This document shows positions 7,162 through 15,415 of a stretch of 64,000 nt of DNA, one piece after another. How positions within the stretch are numbered: position 1 is the first letter of the stretch; the number at the start of each line of letters is the position of its first letter. The notes beneath the pieces are model-generated. The model was not told the origin of the DNA, searched no databases, and saw nothing but the letters and a program-made list of their open reading frames with translations. The DNA comes from Bacillota bacterium (GTDB taxonomy: Bacteria > Bacillota > Clostridia > Oscillospirales > Ruminococcaceae): the NCBI GenBank assembly GCA_023391005.1, contig JAEWBS010000043.1, positions 14,099-78,098 on the forward strand, written 5' to 3'. The translations under genes were made by a program, and so were the position numbers.

Positions 7162-8022
7162 CTACTTAAGGTTCGCCGCCTTTACCGCCGCGATGAATTT
7201 TTCGGAATCGGTGACGTTTCCGAAAACGCCGCCCTGCATCTTCACCGACTTGATGGCCGCCAAATGATTGCCATGATCGGTCGCGCCGGTGCCGTCCTTC
7301 ATCAGCGTGCACCAGAAGCCGTAGTCGTTCGCCTCGCGCATGATGGTGTGAACGCAGACATCGGTCGTGATGCCGCAGATGACGATATGGGTGATCCCGA
7401 GGTTTTTGAGGATCATATGGATGGTGCTCGAGCCGAAAGCGCCCTTGCCCGCCTTATCGACCACCACCTCGCCCGGAGCGGGATAAACCATCTCGTGCAG
7501 GTCCCAGTTGCGCTCGCCCCTGACCAGCAGGCGGCCCAGCCCGTTTTCAGGGATATCGCCGATGCCCACGCCGTTTCCGATAATCTTGCTGCGCAGAACT
7601 TTGTTGAAGGGCGCGTCGGAGAGGTCGGGCTCGTGACCCTCGCGGGTGTGGATGACCTTGATGTCGGTGCCGCGGACCGTCTCAAGCACATTTGCGATCG
7701 GCTGTAGCGCCGAGGCGGTGTTGTTGAGATCGTAACCCATGACATCTACATAGCCCATCTTACCGCAGAAATCAATCTGCATATCCACGCAGATAAACGC
7801 GGTGCGGGCGGAGTCCATCTCCACATACGCCGTATCGCCGAAGTTGGGGCAGTCCTCCACCTCAAGCTTAATCAGCGTTCCAATAGGCGGCCCGTACAGC
7901 CACTGAGGGAATTCAAAGGTCTTGGTCTCCTGAAACTTCTGATAGGCCTCCTCTACTCTGGCCAGCATGGTTTCCCGGTTCTTGCTGTAAAACGGCTCGT
8001 ACTTTCTTAACTCTGTTGCCAT
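7162..8022 (-). CDS. Isochorismatase-fold cysteine hydrolase, biuret hydrolase-like
   Basis: 286 aa; AGGAGG lies 9 bases before ATG 8022. The core matches biuret hydrolase (BiuH) unusually closely: CVDMQIDFCGKMGYVDVMGY, VIHTREGHEPDL, GITTDVCVHTIMREANDYG and ATDHGNHLAAIKSVKMQGGV all have direct counterparts. The catalytic triad is visible as Asp80 (VDMQ), Lys190 (VDKAGKG) and Cys223 (TDVCV). An N-terminal extension of roughly 45-50 residues (FPQWLYGPPIGTLI...) is longer than in BiuH. BiuH turns biuret into allophanate and ammonia. Triuret, ureidoacrylate or another ureide are alternatives. In this operon its carboxylated-urea product would be the natural substrate of AHS1/AHS2. Confidence 0.85.
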   Translation of the reverse strand: MATELRKYEPFYSKNRETMLARVEEAYQKFQETKTFEFPQWLYGPPIGTLIKLEVEDCPNFGDTAYVEMDSARTAFICVDMQIDFCGKMGYVDVMGYDLNNTASALQPIANVLETVRGTDIKVIHTREGHEPDLSDAPFNKVLRSKIIGNGVGIGDIPENGLGRLLVRGERNWDLHEMVYPAPGEVVVDKAGKGAFGSSTIHMILKNLGITHIVICGITTDVCVHTIMREANDYGFWCTLMKDGTGATDHGNHLAAIKSVKMQGGVFGNVTDSEKFIAAVKAANLK

Positions 8023-8089
8023 AATGCTTGACCTCCTATATCCTATTTTTTGACGGCAGATATTCGATGATGAATGAACGACGGGGTTA

Positions 8090-9400
8090 CTATGTATCCG
8101 CGCGCTCGCGGAAGATGAGCTGCTCCATGACGACCACGAGAATGATCACCATGATGACCGGGTTTTTAAAGAGGGTTCCTACCAGTCTGGGGACGGTTGA
8201 GAAGAAGGTTTCCGGAAGAAAACTGAGGCCAAACGCCAGAAAGACCGAAAACCCGACGATGAAAATTTCGCGCGTCGCAAATTTGGGCCCCTGTGACCAG
8301 TTGCTTGCGCCGATGCCGATCAGTGTGCAGGCCACACCCATCAGGACTGCGCCGGCGACCGCCTCGGGCATCGCGGCCATCAGCCCGCCGACATTACCGA
8401 AGAAGCTGAGCACGATAAAGACGACGCTGGCGACAAGGATAAAGAACCGGGAGGCGACTCGGGTGAGCAGGATAAAACCCAGATTCTCTCCGTAGGCGAC
8501 GTTACTGGGAACACCGAAAACCGAAGCGAGCACGCCTTCGACAATGCCAAAGACCGAGAAGTACCTTTTTTCTTCGACAGCGGTCATCTTCTTGCCGATA
8601 ATGCCGGTATAGCCCTGAATGTTGCCATAGAGATTGACCGCGGAGAAGATGTTGACGATCACCATTGTGATAATCAGGTCAACCGGCGGCATCTGCATGC
8701 CGTAAGGAAAGAGCTTGGGAACGGTGAACACCGGCATAGAGGCCACAAGGCCCCAGTCGAATTGCCCAATCACCATGAAGATGAGATAGCCGAGCACGAT
8801 GGTGATGAGAACCGGGATGGTTGCGATCATCCCTTTCCCCTTAATCGAGAGGAAGCCGCAGATGAGCGCGAGGGCGATTCCGATAAAGAAGGGCGCGGTG
8901 GCATTCTGGCTGGCAATGAGGGAAACCCCCGCCGTACTGGTCGAGAGGCCCACCATCAGAATCATCGCACCGGAAACCAGCGGTGTCCAGACGCGTCCGA
9001 TATAGCTGATAAACCCGGCGGCGCCCAGAACCGCAACAATGAGGCCCGCGATGATATAGGCGTTGAAGGATTGCAGCGCGTATTCCTTGCCGCCCACCGC
9101 CCCGGCCGCCACAATAGCGAGTGACGGGATGATGTTGGGGCCGGATACCATCGAAAGCCGGTGCCCCACCAACACCTGTAACAAGGTGGAGATACCAATG
9201 ATGAACACCACCCGGACCATGTACATGCCCATTTCTTCACCGGTCATGCCCAGTCCTTTTCCCACGATCGAATAGCCCCACACAACGGGATAAAACATAA
9301 TCATGATCCATTGCAAGGAATAGATAACAGCGTCCTGCGTAGTTCGCGGCTTTTCATCGGGCGTATACACCAGCTGAAAGGTTGACTGCACTTTTTCCAT
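8090..9400 (-). CDS. NCS2-family permease (nucleobase/ureide:cation symporter)
   Basis: 436 aa from ATG 9400, with GAGGAGG 7 bases upstream. About 12-14 membrane segments. The region STLLQVLVGHRLSMVSGPN and the later SNVAYGENLGFILLTRVASR are typical of the uracil/xanthine permease family (NAT/NCS2), where the GENLG segment forms part of the substrate site. First gene of the operon, 67 bases upstream of the biuret-hydrolase-like gene, so it is predicted to import the cyclic or linear ureide that the operon degrades (biuret, cyanurate, barbiturate or a purine breakdown product). The exact substrate cannot be read from sequence. Confidence 0.88.
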   Translation of the reverse strand: MEKVQSTFQLVYTPDEKPRTTQDAVIYSLQWIMIMFYPVVWGYSIVGKGLGMTGEEMGMYMVRVVFIIGISTLLQVLVGHRLSMVSGPNIIPSLAIVAAGAVGGKEYALQSFNAYIIAGLIVAVLGAAGFISYIGRVWTPLVSGAMILMVGLSTSTAGVSLIASQNATAPFFIGIALALICGFLSIKGKGMIATIPVLITIVLGYLIFMVIGQFDWGLVASMPVFTVPKLFPYGMQMPPVDLIITMVIVNIFSAVNLYGNIQGYTGIIGKKMTAVEEKRYFSVFGIVEGVLASVFGVPSNVAYGENLGFILLTRVASRFFILVASVVFIVLSFFGNVGGLMAAMPEAVAGAVLMGVACTLIGIGASNWSQGPKFATREIFIVGFSVFLAFGLSFLPETFFSTVPRLVGTLFKNPVIMVIILVVVMEQLIFRERADT

Positions 9401-9525
9401 TGGAATTCCTCCTCTCAAATAGACCGGCTCATAGATGCGCGTCGTAATCTTGCGATAAATGATTGTAGTCTCTATTTTAACGGTTTCTGCCGGATTGTAT
9501 AGGGTAACGGATGATAAAAAAGCGC

Positions 9526-9557
9526 CAATAAATTATCCCGAAAGGATAAATTTATTG
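9526..9557 (-). promoter_or_regulatory. Inverted repeat upstream of the NCS2 permease operon
   Basis: CAATAAATTATCC and GGATAAATTTATTG flank a CGAAA loop, about 125 bases upstream of the first start codon of the operon. It is A/T-rich and could be an operator or part of the 5' leader. No known riboswitch consensus was recognised in 9401-9600. Confidence 0.35.
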
Positions 9558-9783
9558 ACCTAACAATCCATTTATATATTTAATGTATAAAATAACTGTG
9601 GATTATTAACAACTAATTGATGATCCAAGGTAAATGCAGTCGCTTTTGTGCTCAAACCAGATAAAGCCCTTCGTCTTCCATCCGACAGGCGGTCTGCGCG
9701 TCATTTTGCGATAATTCCGTACCTCTTCCTGCGTTACTGGCCAGTCAGCACCGCACCACCGACAAATGCGTTTAAATCAAACA

Positions 9784-9833
9784 ACGGTAGGAAATTTGAA
9801 CTTTTTAAAAGAAAAGTTCAAATTTCCTACCGT
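9784..9833. terminator. 22-bp perfect hairpin in the 9401-10169 intergenic region
   Basis: ACGGTAGGAAATTTGAACTT (start of the 22-base arm 9784-9805) is fully complementary to 9812-9833 with a 6-base loop. A second, shorter hairpin follows at 9841-9863 (ATACGGTT/AACCGTAT). The stem holds T- and A-runs, and it lies downstream of the minus-strand 4-hydroxybutyrate operon (ends 10170), so it could terminate that transcript. The rest of the gap (9560-9780, 9870-10169) shows no recognisable gene. Confidence 0.5.
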
Positions 9834-10169
9834 CCAAAATATACGGTTCACGCCAAACCGTATTTAATCCCGGGCGCAAACATCATAAATTAGAGTTTAT
9901 CGAGCAGGCCGATTCGTTGTTAAATTTGAGAAAAGCACCCCATAGACATTCCATCGCTATTGAAGATCATCGTTGTCTGCATGATTCAAAAATTGAAGGG
10001 GTTCTTTAGCAGCTCGTTGAAGCATAAGCAAAATCGAAGCATGCATCAACAAAAACGTGAGATAGGTTTATATCACTTCCAACAAGACGGAACATGCTCT
10101 TTCAGGCTCCTCAAATAACGGGCTGTGCGCGGATTGAGAAAGGTATACGATAGTCTCCTAAACTTAGCG

Positions 10170-11279
10170 CTACAGGCATCTTTGGTATATCTGATTGACC
10201 TGTTCTTCGCTCAAGTGTATCGGATTGTTAACAAGCAGCCTTTGCTGGTTTTCGATGACAGAACGCGCCATCTCCGCGCATTTTGCCAAATCGGCCCCAA
10301 CCGCGGAAAGGGGCTGGTTGGGCAATATTTTTTCCAGCAGACTGAACAATTCGCGCCAGACCTCCGCCTTACCGCATACGAGCACCGTGGCGAGCAAATC
10401 TTCCAGCAGGCTCAGGTCGGCCCCCAGCTCTTTATACATTTGGAATACAGCCTCGAACACCATGTAATTTGCCTTACCGTGAGGTATGTGGTAATTGGCG
10501 CCCAGCGGATAGGACAACGCATGGACCGCGGCGCAGCCCGCATTTCCGAACGCAATGCCCCCCATCGTGCTGGCCAGCAGAAAATCGGTCATGTCTTTTG
10601 GCAACGCCCTTTCTCCGGTCGCCGCAATCGCCTGATATCCCTTGAGTATTTTCTCGATGGAAGCGCGTCCAATGGCCTGCGTAAAGGCAGTGGCTTTAGG
10701 GGAGACAAACGATTCAACAGAATGGATCAACGCGTCAATCGAGCTGGTGGCAAACACCTGATAGGGCAGTGTTGCCAGCATGGCCGGAATCAGAACAGCC
10801 TCGTTCGCAAACAAAGCGGGGACCGCAAGCCCCAGCTTGGTATGCCTTTTTTTGAATTCGACGATCGATATGCCGGTCACCTCACTGCCGGTACCGCAGG
10901 TTGTGGGTATAATGAGGAGCTTGCGTTTTCTTTCCAGCTCTGCGCCTTTCGCGAAAATCTCGGCGCAATTATAGTGTTCGCCAAACACAAACAATTTGGA
11001 TATATCGATGACGGTGCCGCCGCCGATCGCAATAATCCTGCTGAAGGATTTACCGCGGACAGCGTCCAGCATGGCGTCGATCATCTCATCATTCGGCTCT
11101 GCGGCGCCGCCGTATTTTTCCTGATACAGCACCTCGCAGGGCAGCGCCTTGCCGAACAGATGCGGCGATATAACATATTCGTTTGTAATAATCAAATCCT
11201 GGCTGCCAACCTGCCATTGATCAAGAAATGCGCCCAGCGACGCGCAGTCGGATATTCTCGGATAAATGGAAAATTGCAT
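10170..11279 (-). CDS. Iron-containing alcohol dehydrogenase, 4-hydroxybutyrate dehydrogenase type
   Basis: 369 aa, the size of clostridial 4-hydroxybutyrate dehydrogenase (about 371 aa). It has the NAD(P)-binding GGGTVIDISK, PTTCGTGSEVTGISIVE, and the metal ligands of the Fe-ADH family: Asp and His in SIDALIHSVES and two His in HALSYPLGANYHIPHGKANY. The enzyme interconverts succinate semialdehyde and 4-hydroxybutyrate. It is the last gene of the operon that also carries 4-hydroxybutyrate CoA-transferase and 4-hydroxybutyryl-CoA dehydratase, which makes the substrate assignment convincing. Whether it acts oxidatively on 4-hydroxybutyrate or reductively during GABA or succinate use cannot be told. 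The start at 11279 gives a normal N-terminus. Confidence 0.88.
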   Translation of the reverse strand: MQFSIYPRISDCASLGAFLDQWQVGSQDLIITNEYVISPHLFGKALPCEVLYQEKYGGAAEPNDEMIDAMLDAVRGKSFSRIIAIGGGTVIDISKLFVFGEHYNCAEIFAKGAELERKRKLLIIPTTCGTGSEVTGISIVEFKKRHTKLGLAVPALFANEAVLIPAMLATLPYQVFATSSIDALIHSVESFVSPKATAFTQAIGRASIEKILKGYQAIAATGERALPKDMTDFLLASTMGGIAFGNAGCAAVHALSYPLGANYHIPHGKANYMVFEAVFQMYKELGADLSLLEDLLATVLVCGKAEVWRELFSLLEKILPNQPLSAVGADLAKCAEMARSVIENQQRLLVNNPIHLSEEQVNQIYQRCL

Positions 11280-11341
11280 TTAGCCCTCACAATCCGCGCC
11301 GGTTAAGAGCGGCGCTTATCTGTTTTTGTATACTGTATCAT

Positions 11342-11743
11342 TCATGTTAATTCACACAGTTGATAAACGGGGCGATATCTCCGATTATCGAAAGCTTGAT
11401 TTTTTCGTTTTGCGCAAGCACGCGCTGCAAGGCGTTTGTAGGCCTTTACGACATTTACGATTTTGAATCTCATCGATTCGCCGCTATGGGTCGAAAGCGT
11501 CACATCGTGGGTGGTGATCGCACTCAGGTTACAGCAGGTGCCGGCAACCGCGTCTTGAACATCAAGCTGTATAGATGCCAGTTCATCCAACGGAATGTAC
11601 AATAAGCTGATATCCTCCACAAACAGGGCGTCCTTCCCGACATAGATGTTCCCGAATGCGGCCGCCCCCGAAAAGTCTTTTTCGATGGCCGGCAGTTTTC
11701 TTGCGTTTCGGAATGCGGATTTAATTTTTGTTTTTCCAAACAT
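11342..11743 (-). CDS. Small conserved-looking protein of the 4-hydroxybutyrate operon, unknown
   Basis: 133 aa from ATG 11743, chosen because AAGGAGA ends 5 bases upstream; an ATG 18 bases earlier would include that site in the coding sequence. It is soluble, with a basic N-terminus (MFGKTKIKSAFRNARKLP) and mixed beta-strand segments (NIYVGKDALFVEDISLLYIP, HSGESMRFKIVN). This pattern resembles small PH-like or SHOCT-free bacterial domains, but no family is recognised. It sits between the 98-aa membrane protein and the dehydrogenase in the same direction, so a role in 4-hydroxybutyrate uptake or sensing is possible. Function unknown. Confidence 0.7.
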   Translation of the reverse strand: MFGKTKIKSAFRNARKLPAIEKDFSGAAAFGNIYVGKDALFVEDISLLYIPLDELASIQLDVQDAVAGTCCNLSAITTHDVTLSTHSGESMRFKIVNVVKAYKRLAARACAKRKNQAFDNRRYRPVYQLCELT

Positions 11744-11858
11744 ACGATTCTCCTTTCGCAAAGAAAAGCTTTCGAACCTGTATTCACGGTACAGCGCAGG
11801 TTTATATTTTTTGCGTACCGATCTGCCCTCCGCACGCGTGAATACAGGTTCTTATGCT

Positions 11859-12155
11859 TTATTCGTTATCCGACCCTTCTTTGCGAAGCGCTTTATGGCT
11901 CGCCACACACCGGCGCATGGAAACCCCCATGCAAAGCAGCGCAATCAGATTTGCGGCCAGTATTGTTTTTGTAGCGCCGCTATAAATGTAAAGGATGTTC
12001 CCGAATACCGTAGCAAGTCCTACGAGGTACATGGCGATGTTGATTGTATGCTTGGCTTCGCCATACCTATAGGCAATAATCATGTTGATCAGCATTAAAA
12101 CAGCCGCAATGCACGCACCGATAAAAACCGCTGTAAACCCAAGTGTCCACACCAT
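11859..12155 (-). CDS. 98-aa three-span membrane protein beside the permease
   Basis: Hydrophobic protein with about three membrane segments (residues 7-29, 38-58, 63-83) and a charged C-terminal tail (RKEGSDNE). It begins 16 bases after the stop of the 497-aa permease gene, so it is probably co-translated with it and may be an accessory subunit. I do not recognise the family. A small subunit linked to a large one is known for TRAP, TTT and some SSS carriers, but the present permease is not of those types. Confidence 0.7.
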   Translation of the reverse strand: MVWTLGFTAVFIGACIAAVLMLINMIIAYRYGEAKHTINIAMYLVGLATVFGNILYIYSGATKTILAANLIALLCMGVSMRRCVASHKALRKEGSDNE

Positions 12156-12171
12156 AGATCATCACCTCATA

Positions 12172-13665
12172 TTACTGGTCGGTATTGCCTGTCATGGCTT
12201 TCTCTTTTTTTGCAAACAAAATCTTTGGCCCTTCGGCGACCAGCCATACGACGATACCTACCAGCAGCGCTTTGTCCGGTGTCAGGCAAGCCAGTGAAGC
12301 GGCAATAACGCAGGCGATACCGCGGTCATTGGCGGTTTGCATCATGCGAATACCGATATTGCCGCAGGCAAAAGCCTGCACGGCCATTGTAATACCAAAG
12401 AATATGGCAAAGGCCGGCCGAATAAGGGTGACAAGAGGCAGAATCATAACCGCTATAACGGTGGCGGCGCGGAAGGTACAGACGCCGTCCCAATAGGAAT
12501 TCATCGTCTTATAGCCTCTTTTGTAACGTTCTGTAATGGTCAGCAAACCGGAAGCCCACAGCGGGCCGCATAAGGGAACCCAGGGGGCGAATAACGCCAT
12601 AACGCCGTTTCTCATGAAGCTCACCAGATTGGATCGGCCCGCATCAAAGATAACCGTTTCATCAGGCCGCCCGGCGGTTGAGGATTCGACCACCTCTTTC
12701 GCGAGAACAAAATCTGAAAAAGCAATGATATAAACGGTCAGCGCCATGGGAATGGCGGCAATAAAATACTTCACGGCGGGCATTCCAAGGCCGAAGATTG
12801 TAAAATGCTCGGCGACAAAACCGAAATTAAGCGGCGTAATGCCCCATTGAATCTGCGGCATGGGAATTTCGCGAAGCAGCACAGGCGCCAGAAGAATCGC
12901 GAACAACTGCGCCGGCACAACGCCTTGGTTTCGAATAAGGTACAAAAACTTATTCTTTGTGGCTTTTTCGGCAAATTGCGGGTTGAATAAGAAGTAATAA
13001 GACAGCAGAACCGCAATGATAACGGTCCAGGGCGCCTTTGGAATTCTGGCGGTTATGACGTTCATGCCGGCGGTAACACCGGCGCCGAGCACGATGCCCG
13101 CCTTAATCGAAACCGGCACAACCTCAACGAGTTTTCGGCCAATACCGGTGACGCCCATGATCAAAAAGGACAGCGCCACCAGCATTTGCAGGGCGATCAT
13201 GGCATAGATTCGGTCGACGTTTCCAGTCGCATAATCCGGCACGCTGAATTGGCTCAAGTAATTGATCGTCAGAGGCAGCGCCGGTGTAATCCATCCGGGT
13301 ACCACAGGGTCGCCCAATAGTGACGGAAGGTAATAACAAAGCGCATTCGCCACACCAAATGTCAGCGACATTAAGAATGCGCCGTTTTCGGTCAGGCCAA
13401 GGGCGGCCGCATTGGCGGGATCATCCAGCCCGAACACCGACATGGTCGTCCCCATACCTGCGCCCAGACATGCGACGCCCAAAAACATGGCTGCAAAAAA
13501 TTCGGTCCAGGACCATCGATGGTGAATCAGCGGAAGTCTGATGCAAAATGGGCCGAACCTGATGCCGGGCTGCTCTTCGCCATACTTCCTTTTGACCAAT
13601 GGAAATGTCCCCTGCATGAAGCCTTCGGGAATTTGAGAATTCATTGTTCCCTGCGTTGTGTTCAC
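12172..13665 (-). CDS. Polytopic permease of the 4-hydroxybutyrate operon (distant NCS2/benzoate-type)
   Basis: 497 aa from a GTG at 13665, with AAGGAGG 9 bases upstream. About 12 membrane segments. A soluble N-terminal stretch (FPLVKRKYGEEQPGIRFGPF) precedes them. Segments such as GDPVVPGWITPALPLTINYL and GIGRKLVEVVPVSIKAGIVL recall benzoate/xanthine-type permeases (DPxxPG near the first half, EVVP before a Lys-Ala-Gly segment). A later SNLVSFMRNGVMALFAPWVP is unfamiliar. It is placed directly after the CoA-transferase gene and before a 98-aa membrane protein, so it is likely to import 4-hydroxybutyrate or a related acid. The family assignment is tentative. Confidence 0.75.
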   Translation of the reverse strand: MNTTQGTMNSQIPEGFMQGTFPLVKRKYGEEQPGIRFGPFCIRLPLIHHRWSWTEFFAAMFLGVACLGAGMGTTMSVFGLDDPANAAALGLTENGAFLMSLTFGVANALCYYLPSLLGDPVVPGWITPALPLTINYLSQFSVPDYATGNVDRIYAMIALQMLVALSFLIMGVTGIGRKLVEVVPVSIKAGIVLGAGVTAGMNVITARIPKAPWTVIIAVLLSYYFLFNPQFAEKATKNKFLYLIRNQGVVPAQLFAILLAPVLLREIPMPQIQWGITPLNFGFVAEHFTIFGLGMPAVKYFIAAIPMALTVYIIAFSDFVLAKEVVESSTAGRPDETVIFDAGRSNLVSFMRNGVMALFAPWVPLCGPLWASGLLTITERYKRGYKTMNSYWDGVCTFRAATVIAVMILPLVTLIRPAFAIFFGITMAVQAFACGNIGIRMMQTANDRGIACVIAASLACLTPDKALLVGIVVWLVAEGPKILFAKKEKAMTGNTDQ

Positions 13666-13731
13666 AATAATGCGCCTCCTTCTTGATCAACAAATTGATT
13701 ACCTTACGTTTTTTGTATACGCTGTTTCTTA

Positions 13732-15030
13732 TTAAAAGCCGCAGCTAAACCGCTTTTCGAATGCGTCCTTCAGCTCATCACGAAATTTTGGATGGGCGAT
13801 ATTGATGAGCATCCGCGCCCGGTCGCGCACTGTGCGGTATTTTAAATTCGCAATGCCGTATTCGGTAATGATATATTCCACATCATACCGGCCGGTCGTT
13901 ACCGCCGCGCCTTCGTCCAGCGTCGGCACAATTTTGGAGATGGCGCCCTTTGCCGTGGTGGCGGGCATCGCGATAATTGAGCGTCCGCCTTTGCTGATTG
14001 CCGCAGCCCGGACAAAATCCACCTGACCGCCCACCGCGCTGATCTGGGTCATGCCCACCGACTCGGAGCACACCTGACCCAAAAAGTCCACCTGAACGCA
14101 GGAATTGATAGAGACCAGATTGTCGTTCTTCCCGGCGATGTACGGATCGTTCGTGTAAGAGGCGGGAAACATGTTGACCATAGGGTTGTTGTCAACAAAG
14201 TCGTACAGCTTTTTGGTTCCCATGAGAAATGTGGCCACCATAGTGCCCTTGTGGAAGTTTTTCGCGGAATTATTGACGACGCCCGCTTCTACCAGCTCCA
14301 CCACGCCGTCGGAGAACATCTCGGTATGAATGCCCAAATTCTTCTTACCCTTTAAGAACAGCAATACCGCGTCTGGAATCGCGCCAATACCCAGCTGCAG
14401 GCAATCACCATCTTGAATCAAGCTGGCGCAGTGTTCACCGATCGCCCGTTCAACATCTGTTATGACCGGGGGGGCAAGCTCAATAAGGGGGCTTTCGTGC
14501 TCGACAATATAGTCCATCTGCGAAATATGTACGAAGCTGTCCCCCAAGGTGCGGGGCATTCGGGGGTTGACCTGAGCGATCACCACCTTTGCCTGTTGCA
14601 CCGCATGCTTGGAATAATCCACCGATACGCCCAAGCTGCAATTGCCCTCTTCATCGGGCGGGGAAACCTGAATCATCGCCACATCGAGCGGCAGCGTCCG
14701 GGACCACAGGTTCGGGATCTGTGAAAAATAGCAGGGCGTAAAATCACCATGTCCGCGTTTGATGGTATCTCGGCTGTTGGGGCCTACAAAAAGAGAGTTG
14801 TGCCGAAAATAGGGCTCCATGCCCGGGCGGGTGTAGGCACATTCCCCTTTGGGAACCATGTGGCATATTTCAACATCGCGATAGGCCTCGCGGTTCGCGA
14901 CCATTGCGTCGATGATAGGGGTCGGTTCACCAGCTGCGTGACCGATGGATATTCTGTCGCCGGATTTGATATGCGATACCGCTTCCTGGGCGGTAGTCAG
15001 GCGCGCTTGATATAGTGCTTTCCAATCCAC
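13732..15030 (-). CDS. abfT: 4-hydroxybutyrate CoA-transferase (acetyl-CoA hydrolase/transferase family)
   Basis: 432 aa from GTG 15030, preceded by AAGGAG; the longer upstream frame has no family similarity and overlaps the previous gene. It starts DWKALYQARLTTAQEAVSHI like characterised AbfT/Cat2 enzymes. The catalytic Glu lies in HTEMFSDG (Glu237, equivalent to Glu238 of the Clostridium aminobutyricum enzyme); GIGAIPDAV and EYGIANLKYRTVRDRARMLI are also family marks. It transfers CoA from acetyl-CoA or butyryl-CoA to 4-hydroxybutyrate, making the substrate for the dehydratase encoded upstream. Downstream comes the permease gene. Confidence 0.93.
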   Translation of the reverse strand: MDWKALYQARLTTAQEAVSHIKSGDRISIGHAAGEPTPIIDAMVANREAYRDVEICHMVPKGECAYTRPGMEPYFRHNSLFVGPNSRDTIKRGHGDFTPCYFSQIPNLWSRTLPLDVAMIQVSPPDEEGNCSLGVSVDYSKHAVQQAKVVIAQVNPRMPRTLGDSFVHISQMDYIVEHESPLIELAPPVITDVERAIGEHCASLIQDGDCLQLGIGAIPDAVLLFLKGKKNLGIHTEMFSDGVVELVEAGVVNNSAKNFHKGTMVATFLMGTKKLYDFVDNNPMVNMFPASYTNDPYIAGKNDNLVSINSCVQVDFLGQVCSESVGMTQISAVGGQVDFVRAAAISKGGRSIIAMPATTAKGAISKIVPTLDEGAAVTTGRYDVEYIITEYGIANLKYRTVRDRARMLINIAHPKFRDELKDAFEKRFSCGF

Positions 15031-15085
15031 AGGGTTCAACTCCTTGCCTGAGTATTTGCGCAATTGTCTTTCTTTTGTGCTGCGA

Positions 15086-15409
15086 TTATCCGCTGTAACC
15101 TTTTGGAGAAGAAGACCAGCCGTGCTGCTTTGTTCCCTCCAGATACGCCTCCAGCTTTTGGGTAAACGCCCCAAAGTCCTGTGCGCTGCAAACAACAGCC
15201 TTCATATATCGCGCAGTTAAGCCCGCATGATTGACACATTGTGACGGGCATCCGCAAACAACGAGAACAAAGTCGGGCTGTGTCCCATCGGGATCTGCGA
15301 TTGTTATCTCAGGGAACCGCTTCTGTAAAGCGTTTACCTGTGCTATACGGTCGTATCTTGGGTTACAGCCCCCGCAGTATTTTACCGCCAATGTCAATTG
15401 CCTGCCCAC
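15086..15409 (-). CDS. Cys-rich small protein between abfD and abfT, CGGC-type
   Basis: 107 aa from a GTG at 15409, 6 bases after the dehydratase stop; no strong ribosome-binding site, so it is probably read by reinitiation. Two cysteine clusters are visible: KYCGGCNPRYDR (Cys12 and Cys15) and VVCGCPSQC (Cys52, 54 and 58). This looks like a thiol or Fe-S ligand set, and the CGGCNPRYDR motif recurs in small proteins next to anaerobic acyl-CoA enzymes. It may help assemble or reactivate the [4Fe-4S] cluster of the oxygen-sensitive dehydratase, or carry electrons. That role is inference from position and cysteines. No closer homologue is recognised. Confidence 0.75.
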   Translation of the reverse strand: MGRQLTLAVKYCGGCNPRYDRIAQVNALQKRFPEITIADPDGTQPDFVLVVCGCPSQCVNHAGLTARYMKAVVCSAQDFGAFTQKLEAYLEGTKQHGWSSSPKGYSG

Positions 15410-15415
15410 CGTCTT

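Noticed and set aside
9401..9600. Purine, guanidine or other riboswitch upstream of the NCS2 permease
   Set aside because: No conserved core of the purine or guanidine classes could be found, only an A/T-rich inverted repeat.
9648..9893. 81-codon plus-strand frame in the permease/dehydrogenase gap
   Set aside because: Crosses a perfect 22-bp hairpin and has no start site or similarity.
10125..11306. Long plus-strand open frame opposite the iron-dependent dehydrogenase
   Set aside because: It is the antisense of a well-recognised gene, has no family similarity, and its length follows from G/C-rich codon bias.
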